Part shown: positions 1-13,108 of the stretch, piece after piece | Position numbering within the stretch: position 1 is the first letter of the stretch | Layout: each line of letters opens with the position of its first letter | Assembly: GCA_030062745.1 (NCBI GenBank) | Contig: CP099841.1 | Location: forward strand, 34,972,974-35,036,973 | DNA: 64,000 nucleotides | From: Capitulum mitella | Lineage: Eukaryota > Arthropoda > Thecostraca > Pollicipedomorpha > Pollicipedidae | Direction: 5' to 3' | Notes under the pieces: generated by a model | Told to the model about the DNA's origin: nothing | The model's database searches: none | The model's input: the letters and a program-made list of their open reading frames with translations, nothing else | Made by a program: the position numbers and the translations under genes

Positions 1-1872
1 CCGGTCAAATTATTTTCTCGGCAGTAGGCATGGTCTGCAGCTAGAGAATGAACCATTGCAATGGATGCCGAAGACGCCTGTTCGGCAGACAGCAGTCTGC
101 CGAACGAAATCATAATTTCGGGCCTACACTGGCCGACTTAATCCGCCGAACGGCCAGTGTGCCGCGGTCCTATGTCTCAGTTCACCAGTTGTACTGAACA
201 GTGCGCCAGGGGCGGAACTTCGCCGAAATTTGTGGATAGCTATCGCCAACTTCAAATCCGTTCGTTACCTGCATCGTAACTATGGGGATGCGCGTGCTCT
301 TGTTGCGTTATAATTTCGCCTATGCAGCGCTGCATTGCAATGCGGTGTCAATGGCCCCTTTTACCATGAGCTGCCATGATTTTCATCCGTCGCTGATGCG
401 TTGTGTGGTGGATTTGTTTTGTCCAGCGTCTCCACTTCCGGGCACTTGTCCGGCTCCATTGGCCTGCTTTGCTTTCGGGGATTTTTACCCCGTCAGTCGC
501 AGACATGTCTTATTCTGCAAGGTTGTGGCCACAGGCAGCTTTCGAAGGACACTCATGTTCTGAACAGCTGCATTCTAACCCGATTTCTCTTTTAAGAAGC
601 TTTCACAACGCCAGGAATGCAACTTCTCATGCGAACTGAGACCCTCGTGTAGAGTTAATTTACATGAGTCAGAAGTTTAGGCTCCTGAAGAGGATGTCGC
701 ACATTTAGTTGCTTCTTGTTTAGCTACTATACTTTACTTTTCACATAGGCATCTTGGCCATCTCATCTTGTAACACCCTGTCATGAAGAATTCTTTGATG
801 GAGATGACTATAGGACGGAGTCCTGGGGACACAAAGTTGCGTTAAGGAAATATGGCGTGGTGGACGCTTCGTAAAAACTTTTTTTGTGCGTGTTGGGACG
901 CGCACGGCACCGGCTGGAGCTCAAGTGTCCATTTTTGTGTCACTTCAAGTCAAGTCAGCAAAAGATCCGGAGCTTTTAACTTCTTACTGGTTTGGTTTGA
1001 TAATATCTTGTTCGTTTGATATTACCACGTTGAGGATCTATGTTTTCAGCATTGTGGCATTGATAAGCGCGTAAGACATTCCGCCTGCTGCATCGCTCTT
1101 TTCATCGAATTTCAGATTTAAATGAATCTCATCAGGTTTTTGTCAGGGCACTGCAGCGCAAGCAGCTTAAGCATAAAGCTGAGGAATACTTCAACAACGG
1201 ACGGAAGCTTTGCAAGCCTCATGCAGCCATTGGGCCCTGGCGCCGACTCTTTCAAACTTCGACGTTCACTTGAGCCAATTCGGGCCAACGTCTGGAAGTT
1301 TGTCAACAGCTTTTACCAAAGTTGGCGGTTCGGCCGCCGGCCGCCGGCCGAGCTCCAGTCACGCCAGACGGTCCGGAGACCGGCCCTCAGTGTGGCGACT
1401 GGTGGCCCGGCGGCCCTCTGGTCATAGGCACCGATGGCGGCGATGAGTCTCGGCTTCGTCTCAGACTGGCACTGCTGGGCTGTCAAAGACGCCGCATCAC
1501 AGCACTCAACATCGCCGAATTTTCGCTTTAAGTGGCTGCTGTGTCGGCTCCAGCACGCGTCCAATTCGTGAGAACCTCCTCCTTCCCAGCCCTCAAGGAT
1601 GCTACTCGTTCATCGCCGCTTCCCTTCATATGATCAGACTCACGCGCCCCTCTGCCGCACGTTCCAGCGCGCGTGACCCCGCCGTTAGCGGCGGCTACGT
1701 GCCGTGACCCTCCCTCCGACGGTCGCCCCCCCCCCCCCTGGCCCCCTCCCTCTCCGCCGCCGCCCGCGTCCGCCGCCCGCACCGGCCGATCGACGCCCGC
1801 CGGCGTTTGCGCGCGGCCGGCGGCGGCCGGCGGCGGCCGCGGCCAGTCGTCTGTCCTGCCGGCGCCGCCGTC
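1..1872. other. Upstream non-coding sequence
   Basis: No exon or RNA gene could be supported here. Sequence is mixed and moderately AT-rich up to about 1.3 kb, then becomes strongly GC- and CpG-rich from about 1.65 kb up to the candidate first exon at 1873. The CpG-rich part could be promoter or 5' leader of that exon, which is inference only. Confidence 0.4.
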
Positions 1873-2055
1873 ATGAGCGCCCCCTCGCGGACGTACCTGT
1901 CGCCGCGGCGGCCGGTGCCGGTGCTGGCCGAGTCGGAGCGGTCGCGCCGCGTCAGCGCCGAGCCGCTGCGGCTGCCGCGCTCCTGGGCCGGCGAACACCG
2001 GCGCGACTGGGCGCAGCGCAAGACGGCCACCGCCCCGGCCCGTTTCGACGGTCAG
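1873..2055 (+). CDS. Candidate alternative first coding exon, 61 codons, Arg/Pro-rich
   Basis: An ATG at 1873 opens 61 codons that end exactly at a strong donor (CAG|GTGAGC, GT at 2056) in phase 0. The next phase-0 acceptor recognised downstream is the Cys-rich exon at 16201, so this exon could give a longer N-terminus (250 codons in the window instead of 205). The peptide starts MSAPSRTYLSPRRP, is basic and disordered-looking, and ends FDGQ. It lies at the 3' side of a CpG-rich island, as expected for a promoter-proximal exon. Against it: no recognised domain, GC-rich DNA yields long open frames by chance, and it could belong to a different gene. The start is the first ATG in this frame of the island. 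Confidence 0.45.
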
Positions 2056-3540
2056 GTGAGCCCGCCGCCGGCGGCGGCCGCCCGGGGCCGCGTCTGGCCG
2101 GCCGGTCGGCGCAGCGGCCCCGCCTCTGTCGGGTTATGTCATCCTTTGGTCGAGTTTAGACTTTGGATTTAAGTGTTCTCTTCGTTGTGGGTCGCTGGCG
2201 TCGTGCAGACGAGGCTCATTCGGTCATGGCTTAGCACGCCGTCTGCGGGGTCGTGCATCATCATTTAACGGTGGGTTGCGGTATATTACGCAAATCAGTG
2301 GTCGCAGCGGCAGGCATTATTTTAGTTCTGATTGTACGAAACTCCCCGTTTTCACACCAAATTGTGGCAAGATGCGCTTCCGTACCGAAAAAATTGTCTC
2401 GGCGTCCTGCGAACGAGAAATGCTAACACGTCTGGCACAAAATATTGTAGCTCCGCTTTTCAAGCGGAGGAGCGCTATGGGGTCCCATTTCCCGATAAAG
2501 CACCTAGAATACGTTCAGACCTATGGGACCTGCGCATCGTACCGGTTTGTTGTGCTTTTGACGGCACAGGCCGCAACGGCATTGCAAAGCCCTGAAGTCA
2601 AACCTACGTAATTCGAGAATTTGTGGCGTAAGGCTTGCTTTTTTGTTATTTTTTGTCGTGCCACAGATGCCACTTAGTCGGACACCGGGTTTAAGAGTGG
2701 AAACGCAAATCTGCACAATTGTGTTGACTTGAGTCGGAGCAATTCCACGGGTGTAGGCTCCTCGGTGAACTCGTCAAAAATGCTTAGAAACTAACAAAGC
2801 AAAACACAAATAGAAATCAGAATTTAAAACTAAGTTCGGGTCAGAACTGCATCACTAAATGCAGCTGCTAACAAATGCACCTGTCTTTGGCATGTGGTCG
2901 GGCTAGTCCGGCGGATCATATCACTAGCTTTCGGCTCGGGATGAAATACTTCTGTCGTCGGTCTCGTTCGTAAACAGTAAATCCATCGGCTCGAAAGTTA
3001 CAACATTCTGAAGGAAAACGCAAGATTGCCATAGAAAATTTGGATAATTTTGATTAAATTGGGCCTAAATTTACTAGCCGAAGCACGAGAGTGGATTACG
3101 AGGAACATTTTGCTCAATTAAAATATTTTGACGTAGTTTTTTCTGGGATTGTACGGAATCTAAACAAAGAAATCTTTTAATCTGCTCTGAACTGCTCAAA
3201 CACGCGGACGTCGGTAACCAAATCATGCAGTGGGAATTCCTCATACGTCTGTCTTAAACCAGTGTGGTGAAAAGCCTCATTCCACATTTGTTTTCAGGCT
3301 GACAACGAGATGCCTTTTTTGAAGCCCTAAAAAAATATTTCAAACATGACTCATCTGCAGCAGTTCAGCATACCTATTTCACTATTTCCATGCGTACACG
3401 TTGTGAGAAAAAACCTTTCCGCTAAACTTCCTGTCTGTTTTTAGCATAGGAGGTGACTGATTAAAGCGAGCTGCATTCCATTTCGAGCGGCTCCGTAGAA
3501 CGTGTGAGTCTTCAGGTGGGAGAAAAATCAAACTGGGCAG

Positions 3541-3566
3541 CCGGCCCGGCCCGGCCCGGCCCGGCC
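3541..3566. repeat. Short (CGGCC)n simple repeat
   Basis: About five perfect 5-bp units of pure G/C inside otherwise AT-rich sequence. Confidence 0.85.
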
Positions 3567-4299
3567 TGGCCGTCACGGTTTGTAGAGGCTTATATCTTCT
3601 CAACAACAGGACACGAAATCATTAGTTTGCCACTGGAAGATGATACAATTCTTAACACTTTATGCATTTGCATTTCCGTGACATAATTTTCCGGGGATAG
3701 TATTTTCGTTCCTAAGACCTCCTTTTTCTGCAGATGCTTTTGAACCGTTCATTAATGACAGCGAACAGTGTTGTGAGCGCACGTGACGTTTAGACTTGGA
3801 ATTCGTGCGGTTCACATTGCTAAAAGAAGCTGATTAATATCTGTTTGTGCCGCAGAATGCATGAAGAGGAAGTAATGTGCCAAACAATGTTGAAAAATAT
3901 GAATCCATATTTAAAGAGAAACGTTGTAGGCCTCGTTCGCCATGAACCACACAAGGCGTCTTACTGGTTGCACGAGCTCCACATTTCCTGTTTCATATGT
4001 CTGCGAGTCATTTCATGTGGGTACCACGTTGCTGCAGTGCCCTTCATTGCAGAAGTTCCAAACGCAGTCCTCGCTGTTATCTCAATATTGGATTGCAGAA
4101 TCTTATCTTGATGTGACAACAGACCAAAAAGGGAAACGGAAGCCAATGGAAGCGATAACAGATACGGGCAAAGACCTCCGATGGTGGCGCGCACTGGGTG
4201 CGACAAAAACTCGGGATTCAGATTTATGGAACGAATGTCTCACATTCACGAGTCGGTCCGCGGGCCCTGCGAACACGGTGTCATGCAGACTGGCCCAGG

Positions 4300-4620
4300 T
4301 CGGGTCCTGAGACAGAGGGACCCTGCGTCCTGGTACGGACTGAAGCCCTAGGGGGATACTGCGTCCTGGACCAGGCTGGGACCTGAGGATGGGATCCCTG
4401 CGTCTTGGCCCGGGTCGGGGCCTGAGGAGGGGGCCCTGCGTCCTGAATCAGGCTGGGACCTTAGGGTGCGACCCTGCGTCCTGGTCCAGGTCGGGGCCCG
4501 AGGATGGGGCCCTGCGTCCTGAATCAGGCTGGGACCTTAGGGTGCGACCCTGCGTCCTGGTCCAGGTCGGGGCCCGAGGATGGGGCCCTGCGTCCTGGAC
4601 CAGGCTGGGTCCTGAGACGA
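4300..4620. repeat. 38-bp minisatellite, about 8 copies
   Basis: The core TGCGTCCTG recurs every 36-39 bp from about 4324 to 4589. Two neighbouring 76-bp dimers (from about 4437 and 4513) are almost identical, showing recent dimer-wise duplication. Long open frames across it on both strands are by-products of the repeat. Confidence 0.85.
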
Positions 4621-5046
4621 GAGCACCAGGCCGCCGGGTCCGCACCGGGTCCCAGTCGCGGCCAGCGAGCGGCAGCGCCCTGCGGAGCACTCTGCGGCTC
4701 TCTGCGATCGTAGCTCGGCCGAGTTTGACAGCTCCGACAGGCCTCAGGCAGTTTAACCAGACGGAGCACCGAAATTCGGGCCCGGCTGACAAATCTCCGT
4801 GGATCCGGAACCGTTTCACCGTGCCGCGGCGACCCACACCTGCTTCGATAGATTCCTCTCTGGCGCCGTTGGTCCAGAGAAACTCTACTCTTCGACTTCT
4901 TCGACTTCGACGCTCCGACGCCCGCTTCTGTCTTCCGGCGCGGGGACGCGTCGGTACCGACAGCAGAGCCGTGTCGAGCGAGCTTCGCCGGCAAGCCGCG
5001 GCCGCGGTCACGCTGTGGCCTGCTGGGCCGTCCTGACCCGTCCCCT

Positions 5047-5335
5047 GTCGACAGCAGGGCGTCTGCTGTCTTCTGCTGCGACAGCAGGACAGTTGCTGTC
5101 TGCTGCTGTGATCGCTGGACAGCCTCTGTCTGTTGTTGTGACACCAGGACAGTGCTGTCCACTGCTGTGACAGCAGGACAGTTGCTGTCTGTTGCTGTGA
5201 TAGCTGGACAGTTGCTGTGCGTTGCTGTGGTGGCTGAACAGTTGCTGTCTGCTGCTGTGATCGCTGGACAGTCGCTGTATGCTGCTGTGACGGCAACACA
5301 GTTTCTGTCTGTTGATGCGTAGGACAATTGCTGTC
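5047..5335. repeat. 30-bp minisatellite rich in CTGCTGT, about 9 copies
   Basis: A degenerate 30-bp unit built around ACAGTTGCTGTCTG and GCTGTGATCGCTGG. Each unit contains a small palindrome (ACAG...CTGT). Confidence 0.8.
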
Positions 5336-8300
5336 TGATGTGAGAGCAGGGCAGCGGTTGCCTGCTGTTGTCACAGAAGGCTGGCCGCTGTCTGTTGTTA
5401 GCCCGGTCACTCGGAGGTCACTACTGCGTAGACAGCTCAGCAGCGACACGACATCGTCCCCTCCGCTGGCTGGGGCCGGCTCAGTCCCCTCCCCGCTGTG
5501 CCGGATCCTACTGTCACGGCGTGTCCTCGTGCTGCCGGCAGACGGTGTCGGCCGCAGCGCTGGACTGGAGTGTTGCGCTCAGATCTCGACACGGGCATTC
5601 GAGACATTCGGGGCACGTGCGAGGTCGAGAGAGACCGCCAGCATGTCCATGCAAATCTGCGAAGGACTTTTGCCGAACCTCAGGCCAGTCTGAATTTTGC
5701 AACAGCGAGCGCCGCGTCTTCAGCTGGAGAATAACGTCGTCCTGGGACTCTGTGAGCGGCGGCGGTCTGGGCTGGGCTGGCTGTCTCGGGCGGGCCGGCG
5801 GCCTGATTCGTGAACCAGTACCGCCTCTCTCATTACATCGTGACAGAACCAGATGATGAATGATTGGACGGTGAACGTGATTGGCCTAGCGGAGGGCCAA
5901 AGGGGAAGCACTGAATCCTGTAGGTTAGAGTGTCTTCTCAGTACAAGGATACTTTTGGCGCGTGATCTCCGAGGCGTGTATTACCGAGGAATTCGGTAGT
6001 TTAATGGGAATGTCCCCTCGCTGTGAAATATCAGTGGTCGTATCCAATTGCCTTTCTTCGCTTGTATGATACAGAAGTCGGTTTGTTGTGGCGTTTTCAT
6101 CCAATATTGGTATGCCACCTGCCTTTCATTGAAATACTCCAAGCTATATTACTTCACGTCCCTGCCATGCCCGGGAAAGATTTCCATGTCCTTACCGGCT
6201 TTTGAACATAAAAACATAAATACATAAATCAGGAGCATACCGGCTTTTGTTTTTAAGACCATCGTCGTACGATCGGCATTGAGTGGAACCCGCAGAGACA
6301 TTGTGCCGGCCGCCGCCGACCGAGAACGGAGACCGCAGTTGTGGGAGCTTGAGGGCGAGTTCGTGTCGTATCTGCCGCGAACGCCGCGGAAATCTCCACC
6401 GCCAACACTTCGGCCGTTGCCTCGGAGCAGAATCGATGCACCATTATGTTTGCCTACTCTGTTGACCGGATAACTTTGTGAGAGACCTCTTCCGCCAGGC
6501 CTTTTGTCGAACACTGCCGAGCAGTTCCGAACTTTAATCATTCAGTCATAAAAAACAGCTGTGTCGTGGATGAAAAAAGAGAACCCTCGATGCACTTCTC
6601 CACCGTATTTCCACAAAACAGCAACTCTCGTCTTCGTCGCAGACAGTGCCTTATTCCACTGTTGCTCATGCCTCACTGAGTTCCGGCTGACCGGCCGCGT
6701 CCTCCGGGTTGGTCCACGTCGGACCTCGCGGGCCGACCGCACAGTAAAGAAACCCCATTTACGTGATCAACCCTTTCCGGGATCGGTGTGCGGACGAGTC
6801 GGATTTCAAAAGTGCATTAGCGGGACATTATGTCCTCATCCGTCACGGGCCGGACGCGGACACGGTGGACCGTCCAGATTCGTTTTCATTCCGGCTGATA
6901 GATTGCTGGGGACGTGATGTCCAACCCCATTCAATCTAATTCCATCCAGCACGTGGAGAGAACGGCGCGTAGTGCTGACAGGAGACTAGTTTTGCGTTGT
7001 AAAAAGCTAAAGGCCGCTTTAGCTAATTTCTTGCCAATGCCTGTGCGCTCACGCCCAGCCTTTATTATAATCGTGGATGATGATGCAGCGAATGGATGTG
7101 ACACATGTTTCGCTCGGCGCAGTATTCATTCAGATGGGATTTCCTCTCCCAAGCCCAACATTATCTACAAACCCCCAAAGCGAAGCTCCTTCAGACCTGT
7201 GAAAACCTTGTGTTGATGGCCGAAAGATTTAAAACGCCTTCTACTTGCGTATTAATGCCGTATCGGTTGGCGTTCAGAGAGGCTGATTCTGCCTCACTGA
7301 CATCACCACATGGAGCGTTGAGTTACTATGTTGCAGCAATGGAATGGTGCTATGAGCAGGCCATTGTGAAGTCCGGTGAAGCGGTCCGATGGAGCGGCCC
7401 GGTGGAGCGGTCCGATGGAGCGGTCCGATGCGGTACGGCGTCCTCCGGTCCAGCCCTCAGCGGCCGAGAGGCCACCGTTCGCTGACTTCCGGGGGTGGTG
7501 ACGCCAGCGGGCCCAGCTGCGGCGAGAGCGGCGCTCCGCCGTCCAGGGCACACTATCTGCCGATCTCCCGTCCCGGGGTGGACCAGGCGGGCCCGTCCAG
7601 GCTCCCGGGAACTGGTCGCCCACGGAGGGGGTGCGCCCGGCCACTTTTATCCACGGCCTCGCCGAGCCCAGTGGGCGATCGCGCCGACTTTGTGCGGATT
7701 TGTGTATGGTTGATTTACTCCTCGCCGCGCTGAGCGACTGTTTGACGGTCCCGTGGCTGCTCGGCTCGGTCTGAGCCGGAGTGGATCGAGGGTCAAGGCA
7801 AGGAGCCAGGTGTGAAGCTTTGCTGAATGGACTGAACGCACTAATGCGTGTTTTTGGCTTCGTTACGCGAAAGTGGAGCTTATATTAAATACAAAAATGC
7901 GGGTGCTTTGGCAGTCTTCGGGATTCAAGCGTACCTGAAATAACGGAAAACTATGCCCATGTAAATCTGGCGCCAAAGTGCTAAGTCGCACGCGTGGGCG
8001 GTGTTGTATAATCACTGCCACGTGCAAGCCATCAGTAAGGCAACAAGTATTATCGTCATTAGGGTGTAGCAAATCATACATGGCTCCTGGTCACTGATGA
8101 AGTATTATCTCTTTGTGGCTGTTGCAGCGCCTGCAAAGCTGACGCTGTCATCCTCACACCACTGGGACCATTTTTTCACCGCCCATTAGAGGGACTTTCT
8201 GCCTCACTGAGTACCTTGTCATACTGTTTGAATATCAAACGCCAACACTATGAGCATACGCTTGCAAAATTTGTAGCGTGGTGGTACACTCGCATCGTAT

Positions 8301-8559
8301 GGGAAGAATCGCGTCTTTTCCTTTCTCTGAACAGTCTGCCTCTCCTGCAGAAACAGTTAATAAATCACGAAGAAGAATAGTGGTTCTAGCACAATCAAAT
8401 ATTGCCTAGTGTCGTGCCGTGATAATGATGTTTGCTCGCAAAAATAGGGACCTGACGCGGAAGCAGCGAGATGCATCAGGGTGTATATACGATGTATCCA
8501 TCAGCAATGCCACCCATTCCCAAGCGGTGATCTGAATCATACGCAAATGAACGTCAGTG

Positions 8560-9400
8560 CCGACCATGCTTGGACAAGAAGGTCAGGCGCGAAAGTCGCG
8601 CCCTCGCATGACGGCCGGGACGTGGTCGGCGAACTGCGGGCGGCGCGTCAGCAGTCAGCGGCCGGCCGTCCCAGTGTTAATCCACCGGAGGCCGGCAGGC
8701 CGTCAGTCCGGATCGGGGGACGCCGCCGGCGGCCGCGTCGCCGCCGGCTCCGCACTCTCCGGCGCGCCTGATCCCTCTGACGTCACCGGCGACATCCTGC
8801 GGAAGCGCGCCGCGGCTGCGGCGGCCGGAACACGCCGCCGCGCCGCCAGTGTCGCCGGCCGAGCCCCGGCGGCGCAGTGTCCGCCGCACCCGAGCGCAGG
8901 GTCGGCCGCCGCGAGGTCGGAGCGTGCCGAGTTCGGCGGCGGACGGCGCGTCCGAGGAGGACCGGGCGGCGCGCAGTGTCTGCGGCCGTCCGCGCAGCGT
9001 CCGTGCGGTCGGCACGGACGGTCGCGCAGTGTCCGTCCGTGAGGCCGGGCGCAGGCGGCCGCTCCGTGACCGTGCTCCGTGGTCGGGCCGGCGTGCCGTG
9101 CCCGCGTGACGTGTCCGCCGTGCAGCTGCGCGTGAGGCGCGGTCGAGCCGGCCGCGGTCGGCGGCGCCATGAGCGTGGTCCAGACGGCCCTGCAGGAGCG
9201 GGAGCTCATCATACCCGTGAGTGAGCCGGCAGCCTGGCCGGCCGGCCGGCCCCGCCGACACGGCCTGACTCACCTGACCGGGCCGCTGCGAGACCGGCGG
9301 GCGTTTCGTTCCTTCGTTCGTTCGTTGGGACGGCGGGCGGCGAAGTGTGGCGCGGCGCGCCGCTCTCGCCGGCTCGGCGGGTGACTGAATTAGGCCGCCG
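8560..9400. promoter_or_regulatory. CpG-rich island around the main first coding exon
   Basis: This stretch is dense in CG dinucleotides and contains the ATG exon at 9169-9216 near its 3' end, the layout of a CpG-rich, TATA-less promoter plus 5' leader. I see no clear TATA box within it. The transcription start cannot be placed from sequence alone. Confidence 0.4.
9169..9216 (+). CDS. Lmpt: First coding exon of Limpet-type gene (main candidate), 16 codons
   Basis: ATG at 9169 with favourable context (GCGCCATGAGC) encodes MSVVQTALQERELIIP and stops precisely at a strong donor (GTGAGT, GT at 9217) in phase 0. The next exon at 16201 begins in phase 0, so the two join without frame loss. The short hydrophilic peptide upstream of the Cys-rich module suits an N-terminal leader. 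The surrounding CpG-rich island supports a promoter-proximal position. It has no recognisable domain, so assignment rests on phase, donor quality and position; 1873-2055 is a competing or alternative first exon. Confidence 0.65.
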
Positions 9401-12358
9401 GACGGGCCCTGACGTTTATTGAGTCGTGCCAGAGACGGGAGCTTTGGAGACGACTTGCCCGGCGGCGTTCCGGTCCCAAAGACGCCGGCAATCAATCGTG
9501 CCGACTCGGAGCGTGCACCGTTAAAAACCCGGAGCAGCGGATAAATGGCCGACCTCACCGCACCGCTTTATCATGAGCTGTTGCTGCACTTGGGCCTGGT
9601 TTTCACTCTGTCATTAGCGCGGGAGACAATTAAGTCGTGCAAGTCAGTGAGCCAATGGCCTCCGAATGACCCGCCACTGGTTTTTCGCAATGTTGCGGTC
9701 GAATGTTGGGCTCCGAACAAAGGGCGCAGCATGAGACGGTGATAATCGGACCACGCCGCCGGCAGGGGCCTGACCCTGGCGCTGTGGACTGAGAGCAGTC
9801 TGAATGAGTGGCGGGTCGGGGTCAGGCTCGTGTGACACCGATCGTGGACCGATCAGGGGGGGGGGAGGTGGCCGGGCGTGCCGTGGGACCTGCCGAGGTG
9901 GTGGCGGCGGCGGCGGCGACTCTCGTGGTCGAGTGATTCATTGACGGCGACGTCGTAGTGAGGCGTGATGTCAGGGTTCTCGAGACAGATGCAGCCGGGC
10001 TGCCGCCTGCTCCGTCCAGGCCGGGGTATCTGGATGTCTAAACCACGTGAACGCAAACTTCAACAGTTTTTCCTTGCATCAGGATAAACGCCGGTACGTG
10101 GTGAAAAGCGTCATTTCCAGCTTACATCACTGACCTTCGATACCGGTTCGCGGCAAAAATGTTTTCAGTCCTACTGCACGAGCTTTGTCATAAATTAGCT
10201 CGTACATTTACGCGATGAAAGTTGTTTAATGGTAGGTTAACAAATACTCGTTGCGTGTCATGTACATATTCGTGGCAGTTTGGTGCTTTGCAGTTTTCAT
10301 CAAACGTGTCTCACGGGAAATTAGTGGTAATGGAAATAATTCATGGCTTGAATTAGTTTGTTCCAACGGCCCCTGTTCATGATCAACCATTGTCAAATAC
10401 TGTGTGACAATGGTGCTGCCCAGAACGTTTTTGGAATCTGGGAAAGAATGCAAACGAAACCATCACCGTAGAGCTAGTCTGCAGCTAGCATAGCATAGCA
10501 GTAGCTGCTAGGGTAGCAAGCAAAGCAGGTTCATGACCTACATGTGATGTGCTTCGTAACGACGTTGGCCAGTAGACGACGCTTCAAAATACTTCGTCTT
10601 GCGCGTGTAAAGGGGCCAAGCTCCGAAAAATTACTCTTCCAAGTTGGACACACCCAACACACGTCTCCCGGACGAGGCTTCGGCGGCGCCTCGCCGGACG
10701 TGTGGCCACACTTGCTGCTGGAATGCCGAAAACACCGTGCAGCTCCGCCGTACGGAAACGGCCGTGCATGCTGGCGAATAACAATGGAGCGCGGCCGTCG
10801 GCGACCGCTGGACCCCGGTCACGTGGTGGCTGTTGCTCGACGAACGCCGTTACCGAGTCGGCGGCTGAGCCGGCGACCCTCATGTCCGGCCGTCGGCTCG
10901 GCCGTCGGCGCCGGCGATGCGACGCGTCTCCTCCGGCCGGGGGGGGGGGGGCGGGGGTCACCGAGATCGGTCAACGGTCCGGAGTGCGATTGGACCTTTT
11001 GCTCGGAGGGCGCCGGAAGGGAGAGGGTATGCTGCCGACATCGGTCACCGGTGTGAAGGACGCCCACGGGAGGACGGACCAGTGTGGTGGACTGCTAACG
11101 TTCTTGTTACCTACTGCATTGCTGCTGAGGTCTCTGAGGGAGGAAAAAACTGTCGACTACTCAGATTCATTTTAGGTCTCCGAGGGAGAATCCGCAGAAA
11201 TTGCTCACTGCAGTTTGCGAACTTATCACGGGTATTTTGTACCTTTAATGTGACCAATATGGTTAGGGGAAACGCCTGCCCGCTACTAAAACCAGACAGC
11301 ACAACCTGCTTCATTAATGCGAAACAGAAATAAAAGATACTCCACAGTGCCAGTATCCCGGAAAATTTCCACCATTTCCGTTCATCTCTCGGGGATGTCA
11401 AGGCTTTTATGTACTTTCATGATATCATATATGTTTTACGATCTAGACGTGTAGATTTTTACCTGCGTATGTCAATAATTTTACGATTCATACATCTGGC
11501 AATCACGAGACCCCACTTTTTGTCAGAAATCGCTACTGCCAGCGATCGGCTGACAACATTCAGGGCCGAAATGCAGTGCCAGGGGTGTCAAACTGGAAAA
11601 CCGCGACCAGATCTGTACCTTATTCTAATGTTGAACAAACCTAGCTTACATTGCTTTCGGAAAATGTATCCTACATTCTTTTGAGACGGAAATGGTTATA
11701 TGTGAATAATAAAACGATAAAAACACGTATATTATAAATGACAGTGAACTGAATCACTGGCATTTTACTTATCTAACATCACGTTTTTTAAACTCATGTG
11801 CAGTTTGATACTTATGAAGTGTACACTTTTGCTCAACTTGCGCCCTTTTCCATGGAGAAAAGTGTGCAAAGTTTTCAAAAAATGTGGTATTAACTTATCA
11901 AAATACCAGGGACCCATTTTGTTTTCATTGGTACGTTGCTTGTTTTTACAGTTGAACCATTTTATCGCACCGTTTTGTAGTTCAGATATAACGCTAACTG
12001 CCCCAAAACACCGTGCGCTACGTTCTCCGAAACTGTTGTGGGCTATACATGCTAACGTTTGTTAGCACGTTTCGCACTACTGTGAGAAGAAGCTGTTTAA
12101 ATCATGCTGTTGGTGCCGGGTAAGGCGCCGCGCTGGCTTATGGAGTGAATATTCCTGATTATTTGAAATGCCCTGCAGTGTCATGTACCTTGATGAGGGC
12201 TAGCGGTTGTCCGGATCTGTCAGTAACTTCGACTGTGCGTTTTATCTTGAAGAGCAGAACAGTCTGGAGTGTTTTCCCCGGGCCTAGAACGTGTGGGAGA
12301 ATCCCTGAATCACATGTGTTTATGGATATGTCTTGGAATGCATGGGAACGTCGTTAGT

Positions 12359-12445
12359 CACCCTTTGGCTCTCGAACTCGTTCTCCTGCGATTTATGACT
12401 CCTAGGTAACGCATCCGGAACTCTCCCGAGAGGAGGAGCTTCGGA
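12359..12445 (-). repeat. Possible tRNA-derived SINE fragment
   Basis: On the - strand a B-box-like GAGTTCGAGAGCC follows a segment resembling a tRNA D-arm and anticodon region (CCGGATGCG, then CCTAGGAGTCATAAATCGC). The acceptor stem does not pair, so this is at best a decayed tRNA-like SINE head, not a tRNA gene. Confidence 0.3.
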
Positions 12446-13098
12446 CTCGGAGAGGGCACGCTCGAAAATCCGTGTCTGCGTTGCCCCTGTTTCTCTTTCC
12501 GTTTTCTTCAAACTTCGTACCCCTTCTCTGAATTTTTACACACGTCGGGGCCTATTTGACGACCGTTTTTTTCCTCCCGTTTTGATCCGCGGCTGGCTAT
12601 CGATTAGTCTTCATGGCTTCCTCCTGAAGTTGCCTTGCTCGGCATATCGGCGCGCCGCGAGACATTTACGCGCCATTTAATTCTGCACAACCCAATAGCA
12701 GAACAACTGTGACGGTTCAGTCTCCGCCTCGCCTCCTACCACCTACAACCTGCGCAGAGCGGGCCACTCGAACTCGCACTCTCGCTGCTGGCAGACGAAA
12801 GCACTGGTCAGTCTGACCTCTGCCGCCAGTCACGTGCACCTCTCCCACCGCCGGCGCTGCCTCCCCGACCGCGACGACGGCACGAGCGCGCCATCTGCCT
12901 CGCTCCCAGCGCCGCCTGTGTCTTGTTTCGCCTATTTACATGCGCTCTCCAGTTACATTGGCCCGTTTGCCCTCCTTTTACACGTGTTTGCCGGCCGGTC
13001 GAAACAGGTTGACACGCGCCCGATGGCCATTATAAACGGCCGATAGGCGGCGCCGCGTGCGACGGCCGCTCGCCCGGCGCGGGAATCAAACAGTCCGG

Positions 13099-13108
13099 CT
13101 ATAAATAG
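13099..13108 (+). promoter_or_regulatory. TATA box / exact MEF2-consensus site
   Basis: The 10-mer CTATAAATAG matches the MEF2 consensus YTAWWWWTAR exactly and also contains a TATA box (TATAAATA). It sits in a CpG-rich island (12.65-13.27 kb) inside intron 1. A GTGAGA donor-like site lies near 13305, so a non-coding alternative leader exon is possible. Limpet and related LIM proteins are expressed in muscle, and MEF2 is the main muscle regulator in arthropods. Use of the site is inference. Confidence 0.35.

Larger units (their letters stand above)
2056..9168. other. Intron or intergenic stretch with small tandem arrays and a CpG-rich 3' end
   Basis: No exon is recognised. From 2.2 to 4.2 kb the sequence is AT-rich with nothing identifiable except a short GGCCC run. 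A 38-bp array (about 4.30-4.62 kb) and a 30-bp array (about 5.05-5.33 kb) follow. The stretch 5.4-8.5 kb is unremarkable apart from local CpG-rich patches near 6.3 and 7.5 kb. From about 8.56 kb it is very CpG-rich, leading into the first coding exon at 9169. Confidence 0.5.

Noticed and set aside
4448..5449. 333-codon - strand open frame
   Set aside because: Covers two minisatellites; the Gln/Thr-rich and Gln/Pro repeats follow the array units.
8677..9558. 293-codon - strand open frame over the first Limpet exon
   Set aside because: CpG-rich composition effect; no domain, and the + strand exon explains the region better.
10670..10740. Peptide resembling the C-terminal WPHLLLEC-type segment of a LINE reverse transcriptase
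   Set aside because: Only a few residues match; no reverse transcriptase core nearby.
12359..12445. Functional tRNA gene on the - strand
   Set aside because: Acceptor stem does not pair; kept only as a low-confidence SINE fragment.
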